Assembly: GCA_012519695.1 (NCBI GenBank)
Contig: JAAYPT010000013.1
Span: forward strand, 79,998-143,997
Source: Clostridiales bacterium
Lineage (GTDB): Bacteria; Bacillota; Clostridia; Lachnospirales; Lachnospiraceae
Reading direction: 5' to 3'
DNA: 64,000 bases
Shown here: positions 9,472 to 18,800 of the stretch, piece by piece
How positions within the stretch are numbered: position 1 is the first letter of the stretch
Layout of the letters: every line of letters begins with the position of its first letter
Notes under the pieces: generated by a model
Told to the model about the DNA's origin: nothing
The model's database searches: none
The model's input: only the letters and a program-made list of their open reading frames with translations
Program-made: the position numbers and the translations under genes

Positions 9472-10962
9472 ATGGCTCAGAATAATAATGGACAAGAGCA
9501 GGACATTAACCAGTTATTAAAGGTTCGTCGTGAAAAATTACAGGATTTACAGGAAAACGGAAAAGATCCTTTTCAGATTACAAAGTATGATGTGACACAT
9601 CACAGTCAGGAAATCAAGGACAACTATGATGAATTAGAAGGAAAGACTGTTTCCGTTGCAGGAAGAATGATGTTCAAGCGTGTAATGGGAAAAGCTTCTT
9701 TCTGTAATGTACAGGATTTACAGGGAAATATTCAGGCATATGTTGCGAGAGATAATATTGGCGAAGATTCTTACAAGGACTTTAAGAAATATGATGTAGG
9801 TGACATTCTTGGTATTAAGGGTGAAGTGTTCACCACTAAGACCGGAGAAAAGTCTATCCATGCAACAGAAGTAACTTTGTTATCAAAGAGTCTTCAGATT
9901 TTACCGGAGAAGTTCCATGGATTGACAGATACGGATGTGAGATATCGTCAGAGATATGTAGACCTTATCATGAACGCAGATGTAAAGGATACTTTTGTAA
10001 AGCGTTCTAAGATATTGAGTACAATCCGTAGATTCTTAGATGGACAAGGATTCATGGAAGTAGAGACTCCAATGTTAGTATCAAATGCAGGTGGTGCAGC
10101 AGCAAGACCATTTGAAACACATTTCAATGCATTAGATGAAGATTTGAAGTTGAGAATTTCTTTGGAATTATACTTAAAGAGATTAATCGTAGGCGGAATG
10201 GAAAGAGTCTATGAAATCGGACGAGTATTCCGTAATGAAGGATTAGATACCAGACATAACCCAGAGTTTACATTAATGGAGCTATATCAGGCATATACAG
10301 ATTATCACGGCATGATGGATTTGACCGAGAACTTATACCGCTATGTGGCAAAAGAAGTAACCGGTTCTGAAATTTTAACATACGGAGACAAGGAATTAGA
10401 CTTGTCTAAGCCATTTGAGCGTATTACCATGGTAGACGCTGTTAAGAAGTATTCCGGTGTAGATTTCAATGAGATTCATACCTTAGAAGAAGCAAGAGCC
10501 ATTGCAAAAGAGAAACATGTAGAGTTTGAAGAAAGACATAAGAAGGGTGATATCCTGAACCTGTTCTTCGAGGAGTTCGTAGAGGAACACCTGATTCAGC
10601 CAACCTTTGTTATGGACCATCCAATCGAGATTTCTCCATTGACCAAGAAGAAACCGGAAAATCCAGACTATGTAGAACGTTTTGAGTTCTTCATGAACGG
10701 ATGGGAAATGGCAAATGCTTACTCTGAGTTGAACGATCCAATCGACCAGAGAGAACGTTTCAAGGCACAGGAAGAATTATTAGCTGCCGGAGATGATGAG
10801 GCAAACCACACAGATGAAGATTTCTTAAATGCATTGAGCATTGGTATGCCACCAACAGGAGGAATCGGATTCGGTATCGATAGAATGGTTATGATGATGA
10901 CAAATAGCCCTGCTATCAGGGATGTGTTGTTGTTCCCGACGATGAAGAGCTTGGATAAATAA
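9472..10962 (+). CDS. lysS: Lysyl-tRNA synthetase, class II
   Basis: Charges tRNA-Lys. 496 residues: an N-terminal OB-fold anticodon domain (about 60-165), then the class II core with motif 2 ([21 protein letters not shown]) and motif 3 ([15 protein letters not shown]) near the C-terminus, which ends [26 protein letters not shown]. The mobile element begins immediately downstream. Confidence 0.97.
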   Translation: MAQNNNGQEQDINQLLKVRREKLQDLQENGKDPFQITKYDVTHHSQEIKDNYDELEGKTVSVAGRMMFKRVMGKASFCNVQDLQGNIQAYVARDNIGEDSYKDFKKYDVGDILGIKGEVFTTKTGEKSIHATEVTLLSKSLQILPEKFHGLTDTDVRYRQRYVDLIMNADVKDTFVKRSKILSTIRRFLDGQGFMEVETPMLVSNAGGAAARPFETHFNALDEDLKLRISLELYLKRLIVGGMERVYEIGRVFRNEGLDTRHNPEFTLMELYQAYTDYHGMMDLTENLYRYVAKEVTGSEILTYGDKELDLSKPFERITMVDAVKKYSGVDFNEIHTLEEARAIAKEKHVEFEERHKKGDILNLFFEEFVEEHLIQPTFVMDHPIEISPLTKKKPENPDYVERFEFFMNGWEMANAYSELNDPIDQRERFKAQEELLAAGDDEANHTDEDFLNALSIGMPPTGGIGFGIDRMVMMMTNSPAIRDVLLFPTMKSLDK

Positions 10963-11101
10963 ACCTAGTGTTTATGCGGGGTTGAGGCATTTGAGTACGT
11001 CAAAGGACGCATTAAAAGACGCATTTTGACATAGTCATTTACATCAGTATGAAAGAATACACAATCTGAAAAGAAAAAGATTCAATCAAATATGAACTAC
11101 T
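10963..11101. other. lysS/mobile-element junction with small direct and inverted repeats
   Basis: No gene is seen. GACGCATT occurs twice (11006-11013 and 11018-11025, separated by AAAA) and is bracketed by inverted GTCAAA (10999-11004) and TTTGAC (11025-11030). Host-type genes stop at lysS and element genes begin at 11202, so this is the likely left attachment region. The exact crossover cannot be placed without the right end. Confidence 0.4.
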
Positions 11102-11102
11102 A

Positions 11103-11145
11103 AGAGGACATTTTCTAAAGAAATTTAGAAGATGTCCTCTTTTTT
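11103..11145 (+). terminator. Strong rho-independent terminator
   Basis: AGAGGACAT..TCTAAA pairs with TTTAGA..ATGTCCTCT around GAAA and is followed by six T. It isolates the lysS transcript from the element genes. Confidence 0.9.
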
Positions 11146-11201
11146 GCGTTATGGAGAAAATACGTCATTTGTTATGAAGTCAAAGTGAAAGGAGCACAGC
11201 A

Positions 11202-11423
11202 ATGAATGAATCAAAGAAGAAAGATAGATATGAGGATGCAAAAAAGTTTGTAAGATATTCAGATGGTGCAAAAATGTACAGTATGGGAATGACAAAATTT
11301 CAAGAAGTGGCTAAGGATGCCAAGGCTTGTTATAAAATTGGTCAGCTTGTACTTGTTAATACAGAAATATTGGATAAGTATCTTGAAACTTTTCATATTA
11401 CAGATTCTGAGTTTTATAAGTAG
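11202..11423 (+). CDS. DUF6462 excisionase-like small protein (copy 1)
   Basis: 73 residues. It contains one unit of a motif shared by three consecutive genes: YSMGMTKFQEVAKDAKACYK, then KIGQLVLVN and a C-terminal helix EILDKYLETF. This is the winged helix-turn-helix layout of excisionase/MerR-like DNA-binding proteins (DUF6462), which sit at the ends of Firmicutes conjugative elements. Expected to bind DNA at the element end or regulate its promoter. RBS AAAGGAGCACAGCA; first gene after the lysS terminator. Confidence 0.7.
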   Translation: MNESKKKDRYEDAKKFVRYSDGAKMYSMGMTKFQEVAKDAKACYKIGQLVLVNTEILDKYLETFHITDSEFYK

Positions 11424-11431
11424 GTGATGTT

Positions 11432-11890
11432 ATGGTAAATACATTGAGTGGTTCAGTTTGTGCCTATAGAAAAGAAACTGTAAAACCAAGATTTATTCGT
11501 ATTGATGAGGTAATGGCTTTATTAGATGTAACACAAGATGAGGCAATGGATATAGCGTTGGCTGCTGGAGCAAGATATCAGCTTGCAAAGATTATATTAG
11601 TACATAAGGAAAGGTTGATGAAATTTATGAAACATTCTGCAAGAGTTCCTAGTTCAAATAAAATTGTGGAAAAGAAGTTTGTGAGAATCGGAGAGGGTTC
11701 AATGACTTACAGCATAGGACATCATAGATTTATCGAAATGGCTAGAGCAGCTGGAGCTGTATATAAGATAGGCGAAGCAAAAGGAAATACTATTCTGATT
11801 AATCTGGAGGTGTTTGATGAATATATGGAGCAATTCAGAGAACCGCCAACAGAAATGAAACATCCATTGCCAAATGTGAAAGGAGACTGA
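11432..11890 (+). CDS. DUF6462-like protein with two excisionase-type units (copy 2)
   Basis: 152 residues. The first half (about 20-72) carries a diverged unit (DEVMALLDVTQDEAMDIALA then AKIILVHKERLMKFM). The second half (about 85-140) carries a close match to the neighbouring genes (MTYSIGHHRFIEMARAAGAV, then the helix VFDEYMEQFREPP). An internal duplication of a DNA-binding domain is the simplest reading. The gene follows copy 1 by 8 bases and is followed by copy 3 by 3 bases. Confidence 0.65.
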   Translation: MVNTLSGSVCAYRKETVKPRFIRIDEVMALLDVTQDEAMDIALAAGARYQLAKIILVHKERLMKFMKHSARVPSSNKIVEKKFVRIGEGSMTYSIGHHRFIEMARAAGAVYKIGEAKGNTILINLEVFDEYMEQFREPPTEMKHPLPNVKGD

Positions 11891-11893
11891 TGA

Positions 11894-12178
11894 ATGAGTT
11901 ACTCATATAAGTGCTATTCAGATACAAAGGATTTTATGAAAAAATTTGTCAATGCAGAGGAAGGAGCGATTATTTATGGGATAAGTAAATCGAGAATCAT
12001 AGTAATTGCGAGAGAGGCAGGAGCAGTCTATAAAGTCGGTAATTCAGCATTAATCAATACGGAATTATTTGAAAAATATCTTGAACGATTCAGAGAGCCG
12101 GCAAGAGAACTGCCTAAGCATACATGGAACAAATTAAAGGAAATGACAAATACACCAAAAACTGGTGAAAATTCGTAA
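11894..12178 (+). CDS. DUF6462 excisionase-like small protein (copy 3)
   Basis: 94 residues. One excisionase-type unit: IIYGISKSRIIVIAREAGAV, then KVGNSALIN and the helix LFEKYLERFREPAREL, closely matching the second half of copy 2. The Lys/Thr-rich tail is probably disordered. RBS AAAGGAGACTGATGA. Last of the three co-directional genes. Function as excisionase versus regulator is not decided by sequence. Confidence 0.68.
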   Translation: MSYSYKCYSDTKDFMKKFVNAEEGAIIYGISKSRIIVIAREAGAVYKVGNSALINTELFEKYLERFREPARELPKHTWNKLKEMTNTPKTGENS

Positions 12179-12724
12179 AAATACACCAGTGGTGTCACTT
12201 CCGTAAAATTAAAGTGCATTGTAGAATATCAATTGTCCAAGAGAGATTGGACGTAACAATTGAATAATCAGTTACAGATTTGCAAAGTAGTTTGCACTAC
12301 AGAATTTCTGTAGGTAGTAAAATTACGGGGCATGTACCTGGAAGATGAAAGTCACAGCTATCATATTAGTAGTCTGATGGATCGAAAGATGAAGGGCGAG
12401 AAGCTGGATGGAAATCTGGTAAAAGGAATCGGCATGTTGCGTAAGGATAATTAACCACAGAGGGCGAGAAGTTCGTCCTTATCCTCAAAAGGCTAAAAGA
12501 GGAGATAGTGCTTCTGATAATTCAGAAGGGCGTCGTGAAACACATTTTGTGGCTCGTCTGTAACTCCCGGAGGTGAGAACACCTCTTTGTACACGGGGCG
12601 ATATAGGAGTCTAGAAGACTGGCGTGTACCTACATGCTTAGCATTAAGCATAGCCATGTAGACTATATCACTTCCAAATTCAAATTTTGTCTATATGGCA
12701 ACTAATTTGAAGGAGGATAAAGTG
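12179..12724 (+). ncRNA. Structured non-coding leader of the element's main gene run (candidate)
   Basis: About 540 bases without a convincing gene but rich in hairpins. ACACC/GGTGT lies near 12183. A strong two-part hairpin at 12230-12262 pairs CAATTG + TCCAA with TTGGA + CAATTG. Near 12290-12314, GTAGT-TTGC-ACTAC and CTACAG-AATTT-CTGTAG share bases, so they are mutually exclusive. GAGGTG-AGAA-CACCTC lies near 12573. A long interrupted stem CTACATG/CATGTAG lies near 12631-12662. The layout resembles a regulatory or antitermination leader. Called from structure only. Confidence 0.4.
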
Positions 12725-12874
12725 ATGATGGGATTTAGCATAGCATTTATAATTATTGTTCTTATCGTATTGTATTCATTAGCAAGGACAGCAGGTGAGT
12801 CGGACAGGATATTGGAAAATATAAGAGAGCAATCACTCCTTGGAAGGGAGGAGAGCTCTGGTGGGAACAGTTGA
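12725..12874 (+). CDS. Small single-pass membrane protein
   Basis: 49 residues. One hydrophobic helix (residues 3-20, FSIAFIIIVLIVLYSLA) is followed by a charged tail. A strong AGGAGG lies 8 bases before the ATG, and the end overlaps the next gene's GTG start by 14 bases, which suggests translational coupling. Family not recognised. Confidence 0.65.
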   Translation: MMGFSIAFIIIVLIVLYSLARTAGESDRILENIREQSLLGREESSGGNS

Positions 12875-13115
12875 AAAAAGAGATAAGCATAAGAAACGCA
12901 GGTTTGTATCTCCAGAAGAAAAGCTTGAAAGAGAATTAAAAGATTGTATGCATTGTAGATTCTTCTGGGGACATAACAACAGATGTGCCAATGGAACATG
13001 TTGTAAACCATCTAAGAAAAAAGAACAGAAACTTCCGACGGAATGTGTCGGATGTCCATATTATCAAGGGAATGGTTATTGTTTTCCTTGTATGCGAAAG
13101 CTGATAGGAAAGTAG
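12861..13115 (+). CDS. Small cysteine-rich protein, probable zinc-binding
   Basis: 84 residues from GTG at 12861 (AGGGAGGAG 8 bases upstream). Basic N-terminus (KRDKHKKRRF), then Cys clusters CMHCRFFWGHNNRC, CC, CVGCPYY and CFPC: nine Cys with His, arranged like paired zinc knuckles. It lies directly upstream of the parM-like gene. Function unknown; nucleic-acid binding is plausible from the basic/zinc pattern. Confidence 0.7.
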   Translation: MGTVEKRDKHKKRRFVSPEEKLERELKDCMHCRFFWGHNNRCANGTCCKPSKKKEQKLPTECVGCPYYQGNGYCFPCMRKLIGK

Positions 13116-13124
13116 GTGGTTAAG

Positions 13125-14087
13125 ATGTTCAAGTGGCTGTTTAAGAAGAAAGGATGTGCAAAACATATGAATAACAAGTTAGAAGTAATCGGCATTGATC
13201 ATGGTTGGTCAATGATGAAAACAATCTCTCAGGTATTTGTCACAGGAGTTAAGGAGATTACAACAACTCCGGCACTTTTCGGCGATGTACTTGAGTATGA
13301 AGGAAAGTTCTATAAGGTTGGAACTGTGAGGCAGGAAGTAAAGGATACAAAGGTCGAAGATGACAGCTTTTATCTTCTCACTCTTGCAGCAGTTGCTAAG
13401 GAACTTAAAAGAAGAGGTCTTGCAGAGGCAAAGGTATTCCTTGCCGTAGGACTACCACTTACAAGGTTTGGAGCAGAGAAGAATGATTTTATCAAGTACC
13501 TGACAAAGAATAAGCGTGTAAGCTTCAAATATGAGAATGAGCCGTATTATATTGAAATTGATGATGTGGCAGTATTCCCTCAGTGTTATGCAGCAGTAGT
13601 GGACAAGATTCCTACAATGGCAAAGAAAACGCTGATAGTAGATATCGGTAGCTGGACAATCGACATTATGCCGGTAATCAACAAGTCACCGGATGAATCA
13701 AAGTGTGTGACGATACCAAAAGGTCTTATTACCTGTATGCGTTCTATCAATGAACAGTGTGTAAGACAACTTAACGGAGAGGTAGACGAGTCAGAGATAC
13801 AGAACATCATGCGGTATGGCAGGTCAGATATTGATGATGAATACTTTGCCATTATCAAGGCAGAGATAGAGGATTTTGTTGATAAGGTATATAACTCAAT
13901 CCGTGAGTTTGGGTATAACTTAAAGACTACACCGATTGTATTTGTCGGTGGCGGGGCAGTTGTGATGAAGAATTTTGGTAGTCATGATGCTAAGAACATT
14001 TCCTATAACCTTGATGTAAAGGCAAATGCAAGAGGATATGAGCAGCTTGCCACAATGGGACTTAAAAGCACTAAGCGATTATCATAA
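13125..14087 (+). CDS. ParM/StbA-like actin-type ATPase
   Basis: Filament-forming plasmid-segregation ATPase family, about 320 residues. ASKHA motifs are visible: phosphate-1 VIGIDHGWSMMKT (about 22-34), phosphate-2 LIVDIGSWTIDIM (about 172-184) and the adenosine motif IVFVGGGAVVMKNFG (about 272-286). The next gene looks like its DNA-binding adaptor, so together they form a type II partition pair, presumably stabilising the excised circular or replicating form. Start uncertain: ATG 13125 has AGGTGG close by, and an in-frame ATG at 13167 begins nearer the conserved region. Confidence 0.85.
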   Translation: MFKWLFKKKGCAKHMNNKLEVIGIDHGWSMMKTISQVFVTGVKEITTTPALFGDVLEYEGKFYKVGTVRQEVKDTKVEDDSFYLLTLAAVAKELKRRGLAEAKVFLAVGLPLTRFGAEKNDFIKYLTKNKRVSFKYENEPYYIEIDDVAVFPQCYAAVVDKIPTMAKKTLIVDIGSWTIDIMPVINKSPDESKCVTIPKGLITCMRSINEQCVRQLNGEVDESEIQNIMRYGRSDIDDEYFAIIKAEIEDFVDKVYNSIREFGYNLKTTPIVFVGGGAVVMKNFGSHDAKNISYNLDVKANARGYEQLATMGLKSTKRLS

Positions 14088-14098
14088 GGAGGCAGATG

Positions 14099-14545
14099 AT
14101 GGGAAGAAGACTTGAATATGAAGTAAAAACTTCTGTCCGCCTCAACATGAGCAATCCTCAGCATGTGAAAATCAATGATGTGATTCAGAACCTTGATCCG
14201 AAGATTTTCAAATCTAAGAACCAGTTCATTATAGATGCGATTCAGTTCTACATTGATAATTATGGAAAAGAAACTTTTGTTATCAAGAAGAAGGAAAAAG
14301 AGAGGGCTGAATATATCCGGTCAGAAGATATTGATGACATTAAGGAAGAAGTCATTGAAGCAGCAACCAATGAGGCTAGGAAAGAGGTCATAAGGCTGTT
14401 AGGCGGAGTGATATCCGGAATGAATGTTGGTCAGCCGGTAATAATGCAGGCAGCCAATAGTGAAGCACAAGAACCTACAGAAGATGTTATGGACGATGCA
14501 GATGTTGCAGGACTTGCAATGGGATGGATGTCGAAAGGAGACTGA
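14099..14545 (+). CDS. ParR-like partition adaptor
   Basis: About 148 residues. N-terminal part (YEVKTSVRLNMSNPQHVKIN, then a helix ending QFIIDAIQFYID) fits a ribbon-helix-helix DNA-binding fold. A charged middle and an acidic C-terminal tail (about 120-148) would be the ParM contact. It lies 11 bases downstream of the actin-like gene. AGGAGG is 6 bases before the second of two tandem ATGs, so the start is put at 14099. The ParR assignment rests on position and fold pattern. Confidence 0.75.
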   Translation: MGRRLEYEVKTSVRLNMSNPQHVKINDVIQNLDPKIFKSKNQFIIDAIQFYIDNYGKETFVIKKKEKERAEYIRSEDIDDIKEEVIEAATNEARKEVIRLLGGVISGMNVGQPVIMQAANSEAQEPTEDVMDDADVAGLAMGWMSKGD

Positions 14546-14550
14546 TTATT

Positions 14551-14724
14551 ATGAGAAGAGTTATGGGAGCCGTAGGAACAGTAATTTTAGAGATACTCAA
14601 GTGGATATTAAGGATAATTCTTGGAGCGTTGAAGCTGGTCTTAGGACTTGCCAGAATAATTCTTCTTCTATTCGCTATGGTGGCAAGGATATTTCTTTCA
14701 TTCGTAAGAATGGGCACATTCTGA
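14551..14724 (+). CDS. Small hydrophobic membrane peptide
   Basis: 57 residues, almost wholly hydrophobic/amphipathic with regularly spaced Arg/Lys (VILEILKWILRIILGALKLV). It could form one long or two short membrane helices. It follows the parR-like gene by 5 bases. AAAGGAG is about 10 bases upstream. Peptides of this kind recur beside parM in this element family; role unknown. Confidence 0.6.
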   Translation: MRRVMGAVGTVILEILKWILRIILGALKLVLGLARIILLLFAMVARIFLSFVRMGTF

Positions 14725-14738
14725 GAGGAGGTGAGCGT

Positions 14739-14822
14739 ATGCAGGTAAAGGGTTTATTCTTAAATTATAAGAAAAACAGAAGACTTATGCAGTATTTCTT
14801 TAAAATAAGAGAGCTGGTATAA
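14739..14822 (+). CDS. Possible 27-residue basic peptide
   Basis: Very short reading frame with an unusually strong ribosome site (GAGGAGGTGAGCGT before ATG). The product is basic and aromatic (LNYKKNRRLMQYFF). It could be a real small gene or a leader for the hairpins and lipoprotein gene that follow. Confidence 0.35.
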   Translation: MQVKGLFLNYKKNRRLMQYFFKIRELV

Positions 14823-14837
14823 TGAAAGGAGTTTAAG

Positions 14838-14939
14838 ATGCACAGAATACGGGACAGTCCTATGTGTCCCGTGCATTACAGATAAATAGTTCACCGCAAG
14901 GGTGGATGGCACGGAACACAAAGCCCGTCCCTCTTGCGG
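14838..14939 (+). other. Two consecutive hairpins upstream of the lipoprotein gene
   Basis: First hairpin, near 14851-14874: ACGGGACA pairs with TGTCCCGT. Second: CCGCAAG (14894-14900) pairs with CTTGCGG (14933-14939), with an inner ACGG/CCGT stem. Neither has a T-run. They sit 20-120 bases before the lipoprotein start codon and may control its translation or stabilise the message. Confidence 0.5.
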
Positions 14940-14959
14940 AGAAGGGATGGGTGATTACT

Positions 14960-15748
14960 ATGAAGAAGATAAGGATTATCTTATTATCCGCAGTACTGGT
15001 CTTTTCAATGGCTGCCTGTAATGGTGGTAAGGAAAAGGCTGATAATAAGACAGAGAAACAGACGGAAAGTGTAAAGCCAACTGAAGAAGCAGAAATGGCA
15101 ACGGAAGCTGTCACAGAGGTCGCAACCGAAGTTGAAATTGAAGAGACAGAGAAAGATATTGCCGAGGCTAAAGATTCAGAAGAGAAGACTGATAAGGAAG
15201 ATAACCGGTCAGCTGATAATGAAACTGCTTCAAAGCAGGAAGAAAAGCCGGAGCAGAATGACGAGCCGGAACAGAAAGCTCCTGCAAGTGGTAATAAGGA
15301 AGCTGGAGGAAATCAGAGTAATGCAGGTAATGGTGGTCAGACTACAGACAGACCGAAAGACAATGTGAGCAATCCACAGCCTGCATCCGTGGCATACAGT
15401 CCACAGAATGTTGTGTCACTTGCAACAGCAAAGTGTCAGGCAGGAGGGATGATTACCACACAGCAGAATTTACAGAATCATTTGAATGACGGTAGTATCA
15501 CGCAGGAAGAGTACAATGAGTATTATCCTTACGATGGTATGGAAGGCTCTTATTATAGTGTGTTTGTAGAGACAGACCTCAACAAAGCAAGTACCATTGA
15601 TGGACAGCGGTTATCATCTGAGGATGCAATTGCAGAATATATTGCAAGTATGTTACTTTTGGAAACAGATCCGGTATTCTACATCAGTTATGATGGAGTT
15701 TACACGACAGGCGGCACAGACTATTACGAGTTTCGATGTCACAGATAA
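14960..15748 (+). CDS. Element-encoded lipoprotein
   Basis: 262 residues. Lipoprotein signal peptide with lipobox SMAAC (Cys at residue 19), then a long low-complexity stretch rich in Glu, Lys, Thr, Asn and Gln (about 22-150) that looks like a disordered tether. A C-terminal globular domain (about 165-262) begins VVSLATAKCQAGGM and has the core SVFVETDLNKASTIDGQRLS. It lies directly before the LPQTG adhesin gene, so a surface role in mating contact is plausible but not shown. The start is the ATG that opens the signal peptide; upstream in-frame codons would destroy it. Confidence 0.75.
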   Translation: MKKIRIILLSAVLVFSMAACNGGKEKADNKTEKQTESVKPTEEAEMATEAVTEVATEVEIEETEKDIAEAKDSEEKTDKEDNRSADNETASKQEEKPEQNDEPEQKAPASGNKEAGGNQSNAGNGGQTTDRPKDNVSNPQPASVAYSPQNVVSLATAKCQAGGMITTQQNLQNHLNDGSITQEEYNEYYPYDGMEGSYYSVFVETDLNKASTIDGQRLSSEDAIAEYIASMLLLETDPVFYISYDGVYTTGGTDYYEFRCHR

Positions 15749-15773
15749 ATAAAAACGAATAGAAGCAGAAGGA

Positions 15774-15812
15774 AGAAAGATGTAAGCCATAAACTTATGT
15801 CTTTCTTTTTTT
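15774..15812 (+). terminator. Terminator-like hairpin before the adhesin gene
   Basis: A 13-pair stem (AGAAAGATGTAAG with CTTATGTCTTTCT, two G-U pairs) around CCATAAA, followed by seven T. The upper half TGTAAGCCA...ACTTATGT is repeated in the hairpin after the adhesin gene. Confidence 0.85.
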
Positions 15813-15839
15813 ATGCGTAAATTAAGGAGGAAAGAGCAT

Positions 15840-18800
15840 ATGAAACAGAAACTAAAGCGTTTTATGGCAGGATTTATGGCTATGCTCACACTGGTTGGAA
15901 CACTCTTTACGAATGGAACAACAGCATTTGCAGCCAGTCCGCAGGCAAATATTGCGTTCTGGAATGCGTCAGTCAAAAATTCCGGAGAAGTAAGTGAGCT
16001 GAAGCCCGGATATAATCATGGCAAGATTCTGTATTCAATTCTTGACGGAAATTCTGCATATTGTATGAATTTCGGATTAAGAGCAGATGGCGGTCAGCTT
16101 ATGAACAGCTACGATGATGCGAGCACATCAATGTCAGCACAGCAGAGAAAACTTTTAAGTTACTGCCTTTATTATGGGTTTAACAGTACACAAAAGGCGG
16201 CACCAAGCAACAGTCAGTGCGATGAGTATATCGCAACTCAGGCAATGGTATGGGTTATTGTAGCAGATATCTTTGGAACCGGAAGTGGTGATTCGGCAGC
16301 AAGAAAGCTCTGTAACACAGCACCAAGTCCTGATTCTTCATACAGCTATTATGAGAGACTCAGGGACAATATCAGCAGCTCCTACAATGCAACACTTCCA
16401 AGTTTTGCATCACGCAGAATTAGTGAGGCACCAACTTATGAATTAAAGTGGAATGAGGGAAGTCAGAGATTTGAAACAACACTATCTGACAGCAATGGTG
16501 TTTTATCGGATTTTGATTTTGGCATCAGCGGATATTCTGTTGATAAGAATGGCAACAGTATTACAATCTCTTCAACGAGCGTGAATACTACAGCTACAAC
16601 AGGAACATTCACATCCAATGCTGGCAAGGTTGAGACAACATCAAGCTGTGTATTCTGGCTTACAGGAAAGAGCGGATATCAGGAGTTTATTTCTGAAAGA
16701 CCGACAGCAGATCCTATCAAAGCCTATATCAAGGTCAAGACAGAGAACATCGGATATGGTGAGCTTACAAAGACAGACGAGTCAAGCGGAGTGAAGCTTT
16801 CCGGTGCAGTCTATGGAATCTATTCTGACAGCGGATGCACAAACAGAGTACAGACCATGACAACAGATGGAAACGGATATGCAAAGTCAGCTGCACTTGT
16901 TGCAGGCACTTATTATGTAAAAGAGATTACCGCACCAAAGGGATATGTCCTTTCCGGTAAAGTTCATACACTTACTGTAAAAGCAGGACAGACAACGGGA
17001 ATCTCTGCAACAGATAAAGAGCAGCTTGGAGCAATCACAATCTATAAAGAGGGTGAGGTGCTTAGCTCATGGAATGGAAGCAATTTCACTTATGAGAAAA
17101 AGAAGCTTTCTGGAGCAACTTTTAAGGTAACTGCTGGAGCAGATATCTATAAGGCAGATGGTACAAAGGTGTATAGTGCTGGCGATGTTGTGGCAGAAAG
17201 CCTTACAACAGGAACTGACGGACAGGTGGTATTATCTGACCTTCATCTTGGAACTTATGTGGTAACTGAGATTAAGAGCATTGACGGGTATACAATCAAT
17301 ACCACACCTCAGACAGTAGCAGTTGAGTATAAGGATCAGACTGTGACAGTACAGTATGAATCAACTACGATTGAGAATACAAGACAGAAAGCGGATGTAT
17401 CTGTCGTAAAGAAGGACTCTGACACAGAGAATCCTCTTGATGGTGGCAAGTACACACTTTATGCCGGAAATGACATCAAAAACTATGCCGGACAGGTTAT
17501 TGTGACAAAGGGTACAGCTCTTGAGACAGTATCTACAGGTGAGGACGGAAAGGCAAGCTATAGCGTGGATCTGCCAATCTCTAACGGATATTATGTCTCA
17601 GAGACACAGGCACCATATGCGTATATCAGAAACAGTAAAGATGTTTACAGCTTCAATTTCAATGTATTACCTGAAACACAGGCAAAGGCATCATTCAGTC
17701 ACACATTTGTAAATGACAGAACCACAGCAAAGATTCATATCTACAAGGTAGACAAGGAATCAGGCAAGGCAGCAGCCCAGGGAGATGCAAGCCTTGAAGG
17801 TGCAGTTTATGGTCTTTATGCGAGAAACGATATCGTGCATCCGGACGGAGCAACAGGAGTCGTATTCAAAGCAGGAGACCTTGTAGCAACACTTACAACA
17901 GATAAGAATGGCGAAGCAGAGGTCAATAACCTTTACCTTGGAAACTATTATGTGAAAGAAATCACTCCATCAGAGGGGTATCTCTTAGACGAAGAGGAGC
18001 ACGATGTAGTATGCGACTATGAGGGAGACCTTGTAGCAGAGGTATCAAGAAGCACAACCTCAGCAGAGCAGGTCATCAAGCAGCCATTCCAGCTTATCAA
18101 GGTATCTGACAATGGCGATGATACTGAAGCAGGCTTATTGGCAGGTGCAGAGTTCACAGCTTATTTGAAATCATCTTTACCTGTAAAGGCAGATGGAAGT
18201 TATGACTTTGACAAGGCAGCTCCGGTAGTAATCGGGGAAAACGGAGCAACAACAATCACATCCGATGACAAGGGACATGCAGTTTCTATTGCAATTCCTT
18301 ATGGAACCTATGTGGTAGTTGAGTCAAAGACTCCGCATAATATGAAAACAATCAAGCCATTTGAGGTAAAGATAAAGGAGAATCATCCAACAGAGCCTCA
18401 GACATGGAGAGTTTTCTTGGACAGAGAGTTTACAGCAAAGCTTCGTGTAATCAAGAAGGATTCTGATACAAAGCAGACAGTACTTGTACCAAATGCAGAG
18501 TTTAAGATTTTCAACCTTGATAAGAACGAATATGTAAAGCAGTACACAACTTATCCGTCAAAGGTAGAGCATACTTCATTCTTTACTGATGAGGACGGAG
18601 ATTTAATCTTACCGGAGGCACTGAAAATCGGTAACTACCGCATTGAGGAAGTGTCTGCACCATTTGGATATGTTGTAAATGATAAGTATGTCAACATCTC
18701 TGTTGATACTGACACAGCATTTGAGACAGATGGTGATACAAATGATGCAATCATTACTGTGGAATATTCCGATGCCCCTGCAGTCGGAGAGCTGACTGTA

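Noticed and set aside
12332..12454. 40-residue open frame (begins MYLEDESHSYH) inside the leader
   Set aside because: No usable ribosome site, no recognisable family; could be a relic of a protein end. Not called as a gene.
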